Positions 1 to 8,261 of a stretch of 64,000 bases of DNA are shown in pieces (position 1 is the stretch's first letter; every line of letters begins with the position of its first letter). This DNA is from Herbiconiux daphne (GTDB taxonomy: Bacteria; Actinomycetota; Actinomycetes; Actinomycetales; Microbacteriaceae). Under the pieces are notes generated by a model, which saw nothing but the letters and a program-made list of their open reading frames with translations, was not told the origin of the DNA and did not search any database. The position numbers and the translations under genes are program-made. The stretch spans positions 310,001-374,000 of the forward strand of contig NZ_JANLCJ010000002.1 in assembly GCF_024979295.1 (NCBI RefSeq), written 5' to 3'.

Positions 1-490
1 AGCGCGCGGCCTGGGACTTCATCGAGCGCGAGGGCGCCGGCACCGAGCTCGTGGCGGTCAACCCGACCTGGATCGCCGGCCCCACCCTCACCACCACCGC
101 CCGATCGTCGTTGCAGCTGTTCACGGCGATGCTCGACGGCACCATGCCCGCCGTGCCGCGCCAGCGCTTGGCATCGCCGACGTGCGCGACGTGGCCGCTC
201 TGCACATCGCCGCGATGACGACTCCGGATGCCGCGGGCAAGCGCTACCTGGCCCTCGCCGACGGGCCCACGATGACGTTCCTCGAGGTCGCGACCGTGCT
301 GCGCGACCGCCTGGGGCCGCTCGCGTCGCACGTGCCGACGCAGGAGGTGCCGGGCGACGAGCCCGCACCGCTCGTCATCCACAACGATCGCGCCAAGCGC
401 GAACTCGGCTTCCGCCCGCGCCCCGCCGTCGACACCATCGTCGAAACCGCCGAGAGCTTGCGCGACCTCGGCCTGCTCGCCGCCGGGTAG
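1..490 (+). pseudogene. NAD-dependent epimerase/dehydratase (extended SDR), 5'-truncated by the window and frameshifted
   Basis: C-terminal part of an extended short-chain dehydrogenase, the group of nucleotide-sugar epimerases and dihydroflavonol-4-reductase-like NAD(P) enzymes. Positions 3-167 read in one frame with the family-typical stretch VAVNPTWIAGP. From about 170 to the stop at 488-490 a second frame continues with DVRDVAALHIAAM, the usual conserved block of these enzymes. One G missing in the ttggc run at 168-172 would join them as QRLGIADVRDVAA. The N-terminal Rossmann part lies outside the window. This is either a real one-base deletion or a sequencing error. The substrate cannot be told. 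Confidence 0.8.
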
Positions 491-557
491 ATAGGAGCGG
501 AGGCCGGTTGGCTGGTCGCCGCCCGGTTGCGGGAGCGCAGGCCGGCCGGCGGGCCGC

Positions 558-830
558 TCACCGGGGTGATGCGTCGCCGCTCGCGCTCGTCTCTGCCACA
601 GCGTCTATCGCCTCGCGCGACGAGAATCCCTCGGCCTGCAGTCGTGTGACGAGAAGGTGCTCGGCTCGCTGCTGGGCGCGGCGGCGAGCCGGCCAGCGGG
701 TCGCTCCGCGGGACATCGCGATCAGCCGAGCGAACCGGATGACGAGAAGAATTGCGATCGCAGCGGCAGCGATGCACAGCACGAGGATGAAAGCCGCGGC
801 GAATTGCTGGATGAGTTGCAGGTGGATCAC
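558..830 (-). CDS. Small single-pass membrane protein, unknown function
   Basis: About 90 residues. One hydrophobic segment lies near the N terminus (roughly residues 6-27, rich in A, I, L and V), followed by a basic, Arg-rich tail that should face the cytoplasm, then a charged C terminus. I recognise no family. The start is uncertain. A near-perfect Shine-Dalgarno, GGAGGTGATCC, spans 834-824 on the minus strand and overlaps the GTG at 830, so ribosomes would more naturally start at the in-frame CTG at 821-819, eight bases after GGAGG. No cognate upstream neighbour is obvious. A longer frame reaching 1091 is antisense to the VOC gene and is not believed. Confidence 0.55.
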   Translation of the reverse strand: MIHLQLIQQFAAAFILVLCIAAAAIAILLVIRFARLIAMSRGATRWPARRRAQQRAEHLLVTRLQAEGFSSREAIDAVAETSASGDASPR

Positions 831-957
831 CTCCGAGTGATGGTCGCCGTCACAGCCTAGCCACGGCAGTGAGCTTTCGTCACCTTGGCGGGTCGAGCGC
901 GGCCTTCGTGTCAGTGCGAGCGTCGCAGCCGGGCGGCGGGCGTGGCAGGATTTCGGC

Positions 958-1311
958 ATGGAGCATGTGCTGGGAATCGGCGGATATTTCGTGCGGGCGA
1001 GCGACCCTGAGGCGTTGGGCGCCTGGTATCGCGACTGCCTGGGGCTGGACGCCGACGAGATGGGGCTGTGGCAGCAGAGCGCCGGGCCCACGGTGTTCGC
1101 GGCGTTCGAGGCCTCGACCGACTACTTCGGGTCGCGCGACCAGCAGACCATGCTGAACTTTCGCGTGCGCGACCTCGACGCCATGATCGCGCAGCTGCGT
1201 GCCGCCGGCGCGACCGTCGCCGACGAGACGCAGGACATGGCGGGCGTCGGGCGTTTCGGATGGGTCACCGACCCGGAGGGCAATCGCGTCGAACTCTGGC
1301 AACCCGCCTAG
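958..1311 (+). CDS. VOC-fold protein (glyoxalase/bleomycin-resistance-like)
   Basis: 117 residues, the usual size of a single vicinal-oxygen-chelate protein with two beta-alpha-beta-beta-beta repeats. The N-terminal repeat carries VRASDPEALGAWYRDCLGL, and the C-terminal repeat ends in the family signature GWVTDPEGNRVELWQP, whose Glu usually helps bind the metal. Such proteins dimerise and bind small molecules or a divalent metal. The exact reaction cannot be read from sequence. It starts at ATG 958 and converges with a second VOC gene at 1415, so two distinct paralogues sit side by side in opposite orientation. Confidence 0.88.
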   Translation: MEHVLGIGGYFVRASDPEALGAWYRDCLGLDADEMGLWQQSAGPTVFAAFEASTDYFGSRDQQTMLNFRVRDLDAMIAQLRAAGATVADETQDMAGVGRFGWVTDPEGNRVELWQPA

Positions 1312-1414
1312 CGGGCCCTCGCGCGGGCACCGACGGGCGGGCCCGGCGCGGTAGGCGTGCCGGGCAGCTCTGGCGGGTAGGCGCGGCGGGGCAGCTTGGC
1401 CGGTCACCCGCCAC

Positions 1415-1789
1415 TCACCCGGCCGGGCGCGAGAACAGGTTCACGAGGTTGCCGTCGGGGTCTCGGAACAGCGTCGAACGGTTGCCCCAGGGCATCGTGG
1501 TGGGCTCGAGCACGATGTCGTCGAGGGTGCTGCACAGACGCGCGAACTCGGCATCCACGTCGTCGACGAGGAATTCGATGATGATCGAGTCGTTGCTCGC
1601 CGGCTTCGGCGCCTGCGCCCCGAGCATGGCCACGGTCGCCGTGCTGCCGATGGCGAGCGAACCCGCGTCGGTGCGGAACTCGGCGAACACCGGCGCAGGC
1701 CGAACCGCGGGCGTGCCCGTGACGCGTTCGTAGAAGTCGGCGAGCCGATCGACGTCGTCGGTGACGATGCGGATGGAGGCGAATTGCAT
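1415..1789 (-). CDS. VOC-fold protein (glyoxalase/bleomycin-resistance-like)
   Basis: 124 residues. It begins MQFASIRIVTDDVDRLADFY, a typical first strand and helix of VOC proteins, and ends with the signature FRDPDGNLVNLFSRP. The start at 1789 is preceded by GGAAGGGATCACC, a good ribosome-binding site. A much longer open frame extends upstream antisense to the protease gene, but the recognisable domain begins at this ATG. The protein differs clearly from its convergent VOC neighbour, so this is not a recent duplication. Function beyond small-molecule or metal binding is unknown. Confidence 0.88.
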   Translation of the reverse strand: MQFASIRIVTDDVDRLADFYERVTGTPAVRPAPVFAEFRTDAGSLAIGSTATVAMLGAQAPKPASNDSIIIEFLVDDVDAEFARLCSTLDDIVLEPTTMPWGNRSTLFRDPDGNLVNLFSRPAG

Positions 1790-2005
1790 GGTGATCCCTT
1801 CCGGCGGGCCGAGGTGGACCGTCGCCTCGATTGTGCGCCGAACCCACGACATCGGCTCGATCCCGCGCAGAACCGGGCCAGAACGGCCCCTGCACGAGGC
1901 CAGATCCAGGCCAGAACGAGCCCAGAACGGGCCGAACTCTAGGGCATTCCCGACGCCCTTCGCCAGTCCACTTTCGGGCTTGGCGCGACGGCCCACGGCA
2001 CCCCT

Positions 2006-3955
2006 ATGCTGTCCCCCGTGAGACGTCTGCCCGTGCTTCTGACCGTGCCCGCCCTCGTCATCGCCGCTCTGGCGATCGCCCCGTCGGCCGCATCCGCGGC
2101 ACCCGCGGCACCCGCGGCATCCGCGACCACCGCTGCGGCGGCATCCGGATCGCTCGCCGCCGCCGACGCCTGCGCCCCGGCCCCGGCCACGGCGGTCGTG
2201 GGCAAGCTCGCGATCGACACCATCCACGAGAGCGGCCTCACCGGCTCCGGCCTCACCATCGGCGTCATCTCGTCGTCGTACGACAACCCGACGCCCGGCA
2301 CGACGCTGCCGACCGACGCGGCCGACGACGTCGCATCCGGCGCGCTTCCGGGCGTGGGCAACCCGTGCGGCCGCACCCAGCCAGTGCGCGTGCTGCACGA
2401 CGACGTGCCGAGCGACGACGAGGGCCGCGCGATGCTGCAGATCGTGCACGCCATCGCCCCGGCCGCCGATCTCGTGTTCACCACCGGCGCGAGCGACGAC
2501 GTGACCTTCGCCGACGACGACCTCGCCCTGGCGTCCGCGATCGACGACATGATCGCCGCCGGGGTCGACGTGATCGTCGACGACATGATGGCGCCCGCCG
2601 ACCTCGCCTACGCCCCCGGATTCGCGGCCGCCGCCGCCGAGCGCGCCACCGACGCCGGCATCATCTACTCCGTTGCCGCCGGCAACCTCAACCACGTCGG
2701 CGCGGAGTCGATCGACGGCGTTCCGCTCGACAGCGCGGGCTACAGCATCGGCAGCTGGCAGACCAGCGCCTTCCGCGGCACCGAATGCCCCGAAGCCGTG
2801 CGCGCCGAGAAACCGGATGCCGCCCTCGAATGCCTCGACTTCGACCCCTCGTCGGGCGCCGACCCCACCGACGAGTTCACCCTCTACGCCGAGCAGGGCG
2901 TCACCGATCCGTCGGAGCTCGCCATCCTGCAGTGGTCCGACGCCCCCTACGCCGTGCAGTCGACGCTGTTCGCGGCGTTCCTCGACGACACCGGAGCCGT
3001 GACCGACACGGTCGAGCTCGACGACCAGTCGGCGGGCCTCCCCGTGGCGGGCAGCTCGGTGTTCGGCGACATCCCGATCGCCACCACCGTGACCCGATCG
3101 CTGGTGATCGCCCGTGAGGTCACCGACACGGTCGACCCGCTGGCACCTTCCGCCCCTGCCGCCCCTCTCGCCGTGCGATTCGCCTTCTTCGACGACGACC
3201 TGCCGCGCACCGTGCAGGGGGCGGAGCACTACGAATCGACCGTGACCGACACGGGCGACGGGGCCGGCGGCACGGCGACCGACGCTGTGACCGACACGGT
3301 CGGCTCGATGCTCGTCGGCCGGGCCGCGAACCCGAGCGCCGTCACCGTGGCCGCGTCGTCGTTCTTCACGCCCACCGAGCTCGAGTCGTACAGCGCAGGC
3401 GGGCCGCAGGTGCGCTACTTCGACGCCGTGACCGCCGTGGGCACGGCACCGGCGCGGCTCGACGTGGCCGAGGTGCGCGAGGGACCGACGGTCACCGGGC
3501 TAGACGACCTGCCGACCACGTTCTTCGGCGACCTGATCGACGGCTACTACCTCTACCCGGGCACCTCGGCGGCGACGCCGGTCGTGGGAACGGTGCTGGC
3601 GCTCGGCCGCCAGGCAGCGCCGCACGCCACCCTCGACGAGCTGACGGATGCCCTGGCCGCGACGGCGACACCCCTCACCTTCACCTGGAACGGCACCACC
3701 CCCGCCCAGACGAGCGGCGCCGGGCTCATCGACCCGGTCGCGTTCATCGCCGCGGTGCGGGAGCAACCAGCCCCGGCACCGACACCGAAACCGGCAGCGT
3801 CGGGCGCGGTTCCTGCCGAGCTCGCGGCCACCGGCTCCGGCCCGTCGAGCGGCCTCGGGCTCTGGGGCGGTGCCGGCCTCGTCGTGCTCGGGCTCGCGGT
3901 GGCGACGCTCGCGGGGCTGCGCCGCACCCGCACCCACACCCGCACCTCGGCCTGA
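2006..3955 (+). CDS. Secreted subtilase-like (S8 superfamily) protein with LAATG sortase anchor
   Basis: 649 residues. A signal peptide (about 1-32, ending near ASA) indicates export. The body looks like an S8-superfamily fold. Residues 79-94 hold GSGLTIGVISSSYDN, where the catalytic-Asp strand should be. The block DEGRAMLQIVHAIAP (about 138-152) replaces the classic HGT motif. VAAGN (Asn227) is the oxyanion-hole Asn, and GTSAATP carries the presumed nucleophile Ser521. After a Pro-rich linker the C terminus has LAATG, a hydrophobic span and an Arg-rich tail, which is a sortase sorting signal. It is probably wall-anchored. The Asp and His positions look altered, so proteolytic activity is not certain. 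Confidence 0.8.
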   Translation: MLSPVRRLPVLLTVPALVIAALAIAPSAASAAPAAPAASATTAAAASGSLAAADACAPAPATAVVGKLAIDTIHESGLTGSGLTIGVISSSYDNPTPGTTLPTDAADDVASGALPGVGNPCGRTQPVRVLHDDVPSDDEGRAMLQIVHAIAPAADLVFTTGASDDVTFADDDLALASAIDDMIAAGVDVIVDDMMAPADLAYAPGFAAAAAERATDAGIIYSVAAGNLNHVGAESIDGVPLDSAGYSIGSWQTSAFRGTECPEAVRAEKPDAALECLDFDPSSGADPTDEFTLYAEQGVTDPSELAILQWSDAPYAVQSTLFAAFLDDTGAVTDTVELDDQSAGLPVAGSSVFGDIPIATTVTRSLVIAREVTDTVDPLAPSAPAAPLAVRFAFFDDDLPRTVQGAEHYESTVTDTGDGAGGTATDAVTDTVGSMLVGRAANPSAVTVAASSFFTPTELESYSAGGPQVRYFDAVTAVGTAPARLDVAEVREGPTVTGLDDLPTTFFGDLIDGYYLYPGTSAATPVVGTVLALGRQAAPHATLDELTDALAATATPLTFTWNGTTPAQTSGAGLIDPVAFIAAVREQPAPAPTPKPAASGAVPAELAATGSGPSSGLGLWGGAGLVVLGLAVATLAGLRRTRTHTRTSA

Positions 3956-3991
3956 CCGCGTAGCTGGCGGCCGGCAGCCCGGTCGGCGAGG

Positions 3992-4591
3992 ATGGTCGAC
4001 GTGAGCGATCATCCCTCTGACGAGACAGCGGCCGAGACCACGCCGGAGCGCTGGACCGAAGCGACGGTCTACCCCGACATGTGGGTCGATCCGGAGGCCG
4101 ATCCGCGCAACGTCGGCGGCAGCAGCCCCGAGGGCGAGCTCGCGACGCTGACCGACTTCCTCACCGACTACCGGCTGACCCTGCGCATGAAATGCGACGG
4201 CCTCGACGCCGAACAGCTCGCCCGCCGGTCGGTGCCGCCCTCGACGATGTCGCTGCTCGGCCTGCTGCGGCACCTGGCCGAGGTGGAACGCGACTGGCAG
4301 AACTGGATCACCACCGGTGACCCCGCTCCCCGCCTCTACGGACCGAAGGACTCCGACTTCGACGGCGCGGTGGCGGATGCCGCGGTGGTCGCCGCCGCCT
4401 ATACCGATCTGGCCCGCGAGCAGGCCGCCACCGACGCGCTCCTGGCCGGGCACGACGACCTCGGAGAACGCCTGGGCCGCCAGCAGATCCCGGTGCGAGA
4501 GTTGCTCGTGCACCGCATCGAGGAGTACGCCCGCCACTCGGGCCACGCCGACCTGCTGCGCGAACGCATCGACGGCCGCACCGGACAGTGA
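3992..4591 (+). CDS. DinB-family (DUF664-type) protein
   Basis: 199 residues of mainly helical sequence. It has the DinB-like pattern of a helix with LRMKCDGLDAEQLARR, the central MSLLGLLRHLAEVERDW, where a His/Glu pair often ligates metal, and a third conserved helix VHRIEEYARHSGHADLLRE. This matches the four-helix DinB/YfiT fold used by thiol S-transferases and related enzymes. In actinobacteria many are mycothiol-dependent transferases, but the substrate here is unknown. GTG 4001 is an alternative start. A 14-bp tandem repeat begins at the stop codon. Confidence 0.87.
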   Translation: MVDVSDHPSDETAAETTPERWTEATVYPDMWVDPEADPRNVGGSSPEGELATLTDFLTDYRLTLRMKCDGLDAEQLARRSVPPSTMSLLGLLRHLAEVERDWQNWITTGDPAPRLYGPKDSDFDGAVADAAVVAAAYTDLAREQAATDALLAGHDDLGERLGRQQIPVRELLVHRIEEYARHSGHADLLRERIDGRTGQ

Positions 4592-4641
4592 GCCCAGGGC
4601 AGTGAGCCCAGGGCAGTGAGCACAGGCCAGTGAGCACCGGG
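4586..4641. repeat. 14-bp tandem repeat, four copies, at the 3' end of the DinB gene
   Basis: Four near-identical 14-base units of the form cagtgagcccaggg start at 4586, 4600, 4614 and 4628. The first two are identical and the last two have a few changes. The stop codon of the DinB gene (tga, 4589-4591) lies inside the first unit, so each unit repeats the stop region. The arrangement resembles arrays at 8720, 14787, 49436 and 62297. Confidence 0.85.
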
Positions 4642-4676
4642 CGGAGAACACAGCGCAGTGGGCATCGCCGCGACGC

Positions 4677-5078
4677 TCAGCGCAGCACGTCGGGCAGGCA
4701 GCGGGTCACGGCCGAGACGGGCACGCCGAGGCAGCTCGCGATGTCGTCGTCGCTCATGCGTTTCGAACGCAGCAGCCGCACGGCGGCGCGCCGGCACATC
4801 TCGGCGGCCTTGGGCAGGTGCCCCGCCCCGAGCGCCCGGGCCTCGTCGACGTAGCGCTGCACCGAGGGCGGCAGCAGCAGCCGCAGTTCCGGCGACGGTG
4901 CGCCACCGGCCGAGTCCCGGCCCGCTGAATCACCGGTCCACAGGTTGGCCCGCACCTCGGCGAGCGAGCGCATGCCGGTCGCGAGAGAACGCTCACCGCC
5001 CCGCACATACCAGGAACCACGCCGCCACTCCACGACGATCTCGTCGGTCGCTTCGCTCTCGCGCTTCGGTTGTATCAC
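4677..5078 (-). CDS. Hypothetical protein with possible C-terminal helix-turn-helix
   Basis: 133 residues, no family recognised. The N-terminal half (VVEWRRGSWYVRGGERSL) looks like a small beta-rich domain. The C-terminal 40 residues (RMSDDDIASCLGVPVSAVTRCL) have the spacing of a sigma-region-4-like helix-turn-helix. The start is GTG 5078, preceded by GAAGGAGAG at good spacing. It is divergent from the AraC-family gene at 5293 with about 215 bases between, so it could share a control region. It might be a small DNA-binding regulator, but that is inference. Confidence 0.6.
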   Translation of the reverse strand: MIQPKRESEATDEIVVEWRRGSWYVRGGERSLATGMRSLAEVRANLWTGDSAGRDSAGGAPSPELRLLLPPSVQRYVDEARALGAGHLPKAAEMCRRAAVRLLRSKRMSDDDIASCLGVPVSAVTRCLPDVLR

Positions 5079-5292
5079 CCATCTCTCCTTCGACTCGCGC
5101 CGTCGGCCGGCGTCACGGGGGACTCCACAGGCTAGGTGTCCGCGCCGTCACGACCGCCCTCGGCGGCGTGATGGCCGGACGGCGAACGCACAGCTGACCG
5201 AAAAACGAACGGCGCGCGGAATGCTCTACTGTGGCAGCACGCGGTGTCGCGGTGGCGCCTGCGACGTCAGCGATGCGATGGGAGGCAGCGCG

Positions 5293-6240
5293 ATGACGAC
5301 CACGTCACGACGAGTCGAGTTCGAGACCGACGACCGGGATGCCGCGGCCGACGCGATCGAGGACGCCTTCGGATTCCGGGCCCGCTTCACCGGTCGCGAG
5401 CTCGGTTTCCGGCAGCAGAGCATCTTCGGCGCCGACGTGTCGTTCACCGAACTGCGGTTCGGGGGCAGACTCCGCACCGACGTCGACCCGAACCCCAGCG
5501 TGGTCGTGAGTGAGATCCCCCGAGGTCGCTACGTCGTTCGCCGCGACGGCCAGACGGTCGATCTGTCGCACGGCGGTCTGTTCCTGCTGCCGACCCGTAC
5601 CGACATGCGGGTCGAGCTCGACCACACCGTGATACGCACCTACAACCTCGGTTCGGTCGAGCAGTTGCGCCGCGCCGTGGCGCAGGCGTCACCGACCGGG
5701 CCGGAGCTCGACCTGACCCGCTTGAGCCCGGTGTCGCCGAGCGCCGAGCGCTACCTGCGCGACTCGCTCGCGCTCTACCGCCGTCACTTCTTGGGCGACG
5801 CGACCGTCGGCACCGGTTTGGCGGCCGCGGAGGCCCACCGGCACCTGCTCTGCACCGCCGCCTCGGTGTTCGGGCTTCTGTCGCCGGCGAGGAAGGCGGC
5901 CACCGACAGCGTCGTCGTGCGGCAGGCACGCGCTCACGTCGCCGAGCACCTCGGCGAGCCGCTGACGGTCGACGACCTGGCCGTCGCCGCGCACTGCGGC
6001 GTGCGGGCCTTGCAGATCGCGTTCCGTCGCGAACTCGGGCAGACGCCGATGGAGTTCGTGCGAGAGGCCCGGCTCGCCGCGGCCCACGCCGACCTGAAGG
6101 CGACGGCCGACAGCCTCGGAGCGCCGGCGACGGTGTCGGCCGTCGCGCTGCGGTGGGGCTTCGTCAACGCCGGGCGGTTCAGCCACTCCTACCGTCGCCG
6201 CTTCGGCGAATACCCGAGCGACACCCTGCGCCGACGCTAG
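5293..6240 (+). CDS. AraC-family transcriptional regulator
   Basis: 315 residues. The C-terminal third (about 215-312) is an AraC/XylS double helix-turn-helix: LTVDDLAVAAHCGVRALQIA, then FRRELGQTPMEFVREARL, and the second HTH ending in RWGFVNAGRFSHSYRRRFGE. The N-terminal 200 residues are a putative ligand-binding region of the kind seen in actinobacterial AraC proteins, with no recognisable enzyme motif. The start is ATG 5293, after GGGAGG seven to eight bases upstream. An upstream in-frame extension to 4945 runs antisense to the 5078 gene and is rejected. The target genes are unknown. The nearest genes are the hypothetical 4677-5078 and the DUF1801 gene. Confidence 0.9.
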   Translation: MTTTSRRVEFETDDRDAAADAIEDAFGFRARFTGRELGFRQQSIFGADVSFTELRFGGRLRTDVDPNPSVVVSEIPRGRYVVRRDGQTVDLSHGGLFLLPTRTDMRVELDHTVIRTYNLGSVEQLRRAVAQASPTGPELDLTRLSPVSPSAERYLRDSLALYRRHFLGDATVGTGLAAAEAHRHLLCTAASVFGLLSPARKAATDSVVVRQARAHVAEHLGEPLTVDDLAVAAHCGVRALQIAFRRELGQTPMEFVREARLAAAHADLKATADSLGAPATVSAVALRWGFVNAGRFSHSYRRRFGEYPSDTLRRR

Positions 6241-6319
6241 AGCCGGGACCGGCCCGTTCGACTGGCCGCCCCGGCGCGCGAGTGCGGGCAGGTCGGCTTG
6301 GGCCCTTCTGCCGGGGCCG

Positions 6320-6808
6320 CTACTGTGCCGGGTCGGCGGCGGCGCGTCTCACCAAGGCCGCGATCTCGGCCGCGGTCTCATCGGTGAGGTGGTCGAGGGC
6401 ATACGACGACGGCCAGAGTCCGCTCTCGTCGTCGAGCTGCGCGTCGACGCCGAAGCCGAGGGTCGAGTAGCGCAGCTTGTCGTCGATACCGCTCCGGAAG
6501 AACACCACGATCTTGCCACCCTTGGCCCAACCCGGCTGGCCGTAGTAGAGCTTCGGCGCGAGCTCGGGCGCGGCATCCGTGACGATGGTGTGCAGGCGCT
6601 CGGCCATGGCTTTGTCGGGCTGCTGCATCTCGGCGATCTTGGCCTCGACGGCAGCCGCATCGGCGGCGGCCTTCTCGGCTGCACTCGCTCGCCGGGCCTC
6701 CGCCTTGAGTTCGGCTGCTCGCGCTTTCATGGCCGCACGCTCTTCGGCCGAGAAGGACGCGGAGTCCTTTCCGCCGGCCCCGGCCTTCGCCCCTGCTGCC
6801 GCGTTCAT
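6320..6808 (-). CDS. DUF1801 (YdhG-like) domain protein
   Basis: 162 residues. Residues 15-65 form a highly charged Ala/Lys/Glu-rich helix, likely a coiled coil. They are followed by a DUF1801/YdhG-like domain with ERLHTIVTDAAPELAPKLYY, GQPGWAKGGKIVVFF and a C-terminal HLTDETAAEIAALVRRAA helix. Relatives include Bacillus iron chaperone-like proteins, but most members are uncharacterised. The start chosen is ATG 6808, after GGAGACGTG. An in-frame ATG at 6877 has no good ribosome site. It converges with the AraC gene, separated by about 80 bases. Confidence 0.85.
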   Translation of the reverse strand: MNAAAGAKAGAGGKDSASFSAEERAAMKARAAELKAEARRASAAEKAAADAAAVEAKIAEMQQPDKAMAERLHTIVTDAAPELAPKLYYGQPGWAKGGKIVVFFRSGIDDKLRYSTLGFGVDAQLDDESGLWPSSYALDHLTDETAAEIAALVRRAAADPAQ

Positions 6809-6983
6809 CACGTCTCCTCTGGTGTCTCGTCGTGGCTGTCTCGTCGCGGCTGTCTCGTCGACTGTTCCGCTGTTCACGGTAGCGCCAGCATACGAAGACC
6901 GCTTCTCCGTTCCTGCTCGAAACTAGGGTGAGATGGCCCTAGCACCCCAAGAGAACGTCGACGACCCCGAAGGAAGAGACACG

Positions 6984-7760
6984 ATGATGCCCACCACGAT
7001 CGCCGTCGCCGGAGGAACCGGTGCCGTCGGCCACCACGTCGTCGACATCGCCCGCGAACGAGGTCACGAGGTGGTGGTGCTCGCGCGCGCCGCGGGCGTC
7101 GACCTCACGAGCGGCCGGGGCCTGGCCGAGCGGCTCGAGGGCGTCGCCACCGTCGTCGACGTCACCTCCGTCTCGACCCAGGCGGATGCCGCCTCCCGCC
7201 GGTTCTTCGGCGCCGTCACCCAGAACCTGCTCGACGCCGAGGTCGCCTGCGGCGTCGATCACCACCTGGTGCTCTCGATCGTCGGCAGCGACCTGGCGCC
7301 GTTCGGCTACTACGCCGGCAAGGCCCTGCAGGAAGAACGGGTGAGTGCCGGCCCGGTGCCCTGGACGATCCTGCGCACCACCCAGTTCCACGAGTTCGCC
7401 GCACAGATCTACGGCCGCGTCCGGCTCGGCCCGATCTCGATCGTGCCGTCGATGATCTCGCAGCCCGTGGCGGCGATCGAGGTCGCGCGGCGACTGGTCG
7501 ACCTGGCAGAGATCGGCCCGCAGGGCCGCGTCGCCGATCTCGCCGGGCCGGAGCGACTGCGGATGGCGGACATGGTGCGCGCCTATGCGGCGGCGATCGG
7601 CCGCAGAGGGCCCATCCTCGAGGTGCCGCTGCCGGGCAAATTCGGCACGGCGCTTCGGAACGGCACCCTCACAGCCGCACCGGCGGCCGACCTCGGCTCC
7701 GAGACGTTCGGTGAGTGGGTCGGCGACATCCGTCGTCACCGGGCGGAGACCGCCGGGTGA
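6984..7760 (+). CDS. NmrA/atypical SDR NAD(P)-binding protein
   Basis: 258 residues. The N-terminal dinucleotide fold is clear (IAVAGGTGAVGHHVVDIARE). It lacks the YxxxK catalytic pair of classical SDRs but has the atypical-SDR/NmrA pattern, including HHLVLSIVGSDLAPFGYYAGK and VPWTILRTTQFHEF. Such proteins act as NAD(P)-dependent reductases, isomerases or redox sensors. The start ATG 6984 is followed by a second ATG and preceded by GGAAGAG. It stands alone, with a convergent DUF2200 gene downstream. Confidence 0.87.
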   Translation: MMPTTIAVAGGTGAVGHHVVDIARERGHEVVVLARAAGVDLTSGRGLAERLEGVATVVDVTSVSTQADAASRRFFGAVTQNLLDAEVACGVDHHLVLSIVGSDLAPFGYYAGKALQEERVSAGPVPWTILRTTQFHEFAAQIYGRVRLGPISIVPSMISQPVAAIEVARRLVDLAEIGPQGRVADLAGPERLRMADMVRAYAAAIGRRGPILEVPLPGKFGTALRNGTLTAAPAADLGSETFGEWVGDIRRHRAETAG

Positions 7761-7829
7761 TCACCCGCGCCGCAGCCGCGTCGCACCATCCGCCCAGCAT
7801 CACGCGCGCCGCATCAGCCGCGCCGCGAA

Positions 7830-8180
7830 TTACCCGCGCAGGATCGACGCCATCTTCTTGCCGCGGGCGACCTCGTCGACGAGCTTGTCCATGTAGCGGA
7901 TCTTCTGCATCAGAGGGTCGTCGATCTGCTCGACCCGGATTCCGCAGATCACGCCCGTGATGAGCGCGGCGTTCGGATTGAACGAGGGAGCGTCGGCGAA
8001 GAAGGTCTTGAGGTCGACCTCGTCGTCGATCACGCGCTGGAGCTGCGCGTCGTCGTAGCCGGTGAGCCAGCAGATGACCTGATCGACCTCGGCGCGGCTG
8101 TGTTCCTTGCGCTCGGCCTTGGCCACGTAGTGCGGGTAGATGCTCGCGAACGGGGTGCCGAAGATGCGGTGTTCTGTCAT
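7830..8180 (-). CDS. DUF2200 family protein
   Basis: 116 residues, full length for DUF2200. The sequence FGTPFASIYPHYVAKAERK near the start and ICWLTGYDDAQLQ in the middle are characteristic of this small cytosolic family, which often sits near regulators. No biochemical function is established. The start ATG 8180 is preceded by GGGAGG. It is divergent from the MarR gene, whose promoter begins at 8226, so the 45-81 bases between them serve both. Confidence 0.85.
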   Translation of the reverse strand: MTEHRIFGTPFASIYPHYVAKAERKEHSRAEVDQVICWLTGYDDAQLQRVIDDEVDLKTFFADAPSFNPNAALITGVICGIRVEQIDDPLMQKIRYMDKLVDEVARGKKMASILRG

Positions 8181-8225
8181 GGTCAGCCTCCCGGGCGTGA
8201 TTGCTCGCCACCAGAATAGTCGGGC

Positions 8226-8254
8226 TTGACAGTTAGATCTCTAACAGTTAGGGT
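8226..8254 (+). promoter_or_regulatory. Leaderless promoter of marR with an embedded inverted-repeat operator
   Basis: TTGACA (8226-8231) and TAGGGT (8249-8254) are separated by exactly 17 bases and match actinobacterial sigma-70-type boxes. The ATG of the MarR gene is at 8262, about where transcription should start, so the transcript is probably leaderless. The spacer contains GTTAGATCTCTAAC (8232-8245), with 6-base arms around TC, and a further half-like GTTAG at 8246-8252. A MarR dimer bound there would block the promoter, so autoregulation is likely. Confidence 0.7.
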
Positions 8255-8261
8255 TCTGATC

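Noticed and set aside
1415..3229. A 604-codon minus-strand frame covering the subtilase-like gene
   Set aside because: Only its last 124 codons form a recognisable VOC protein. The rest is antisense low-complexity sequence.
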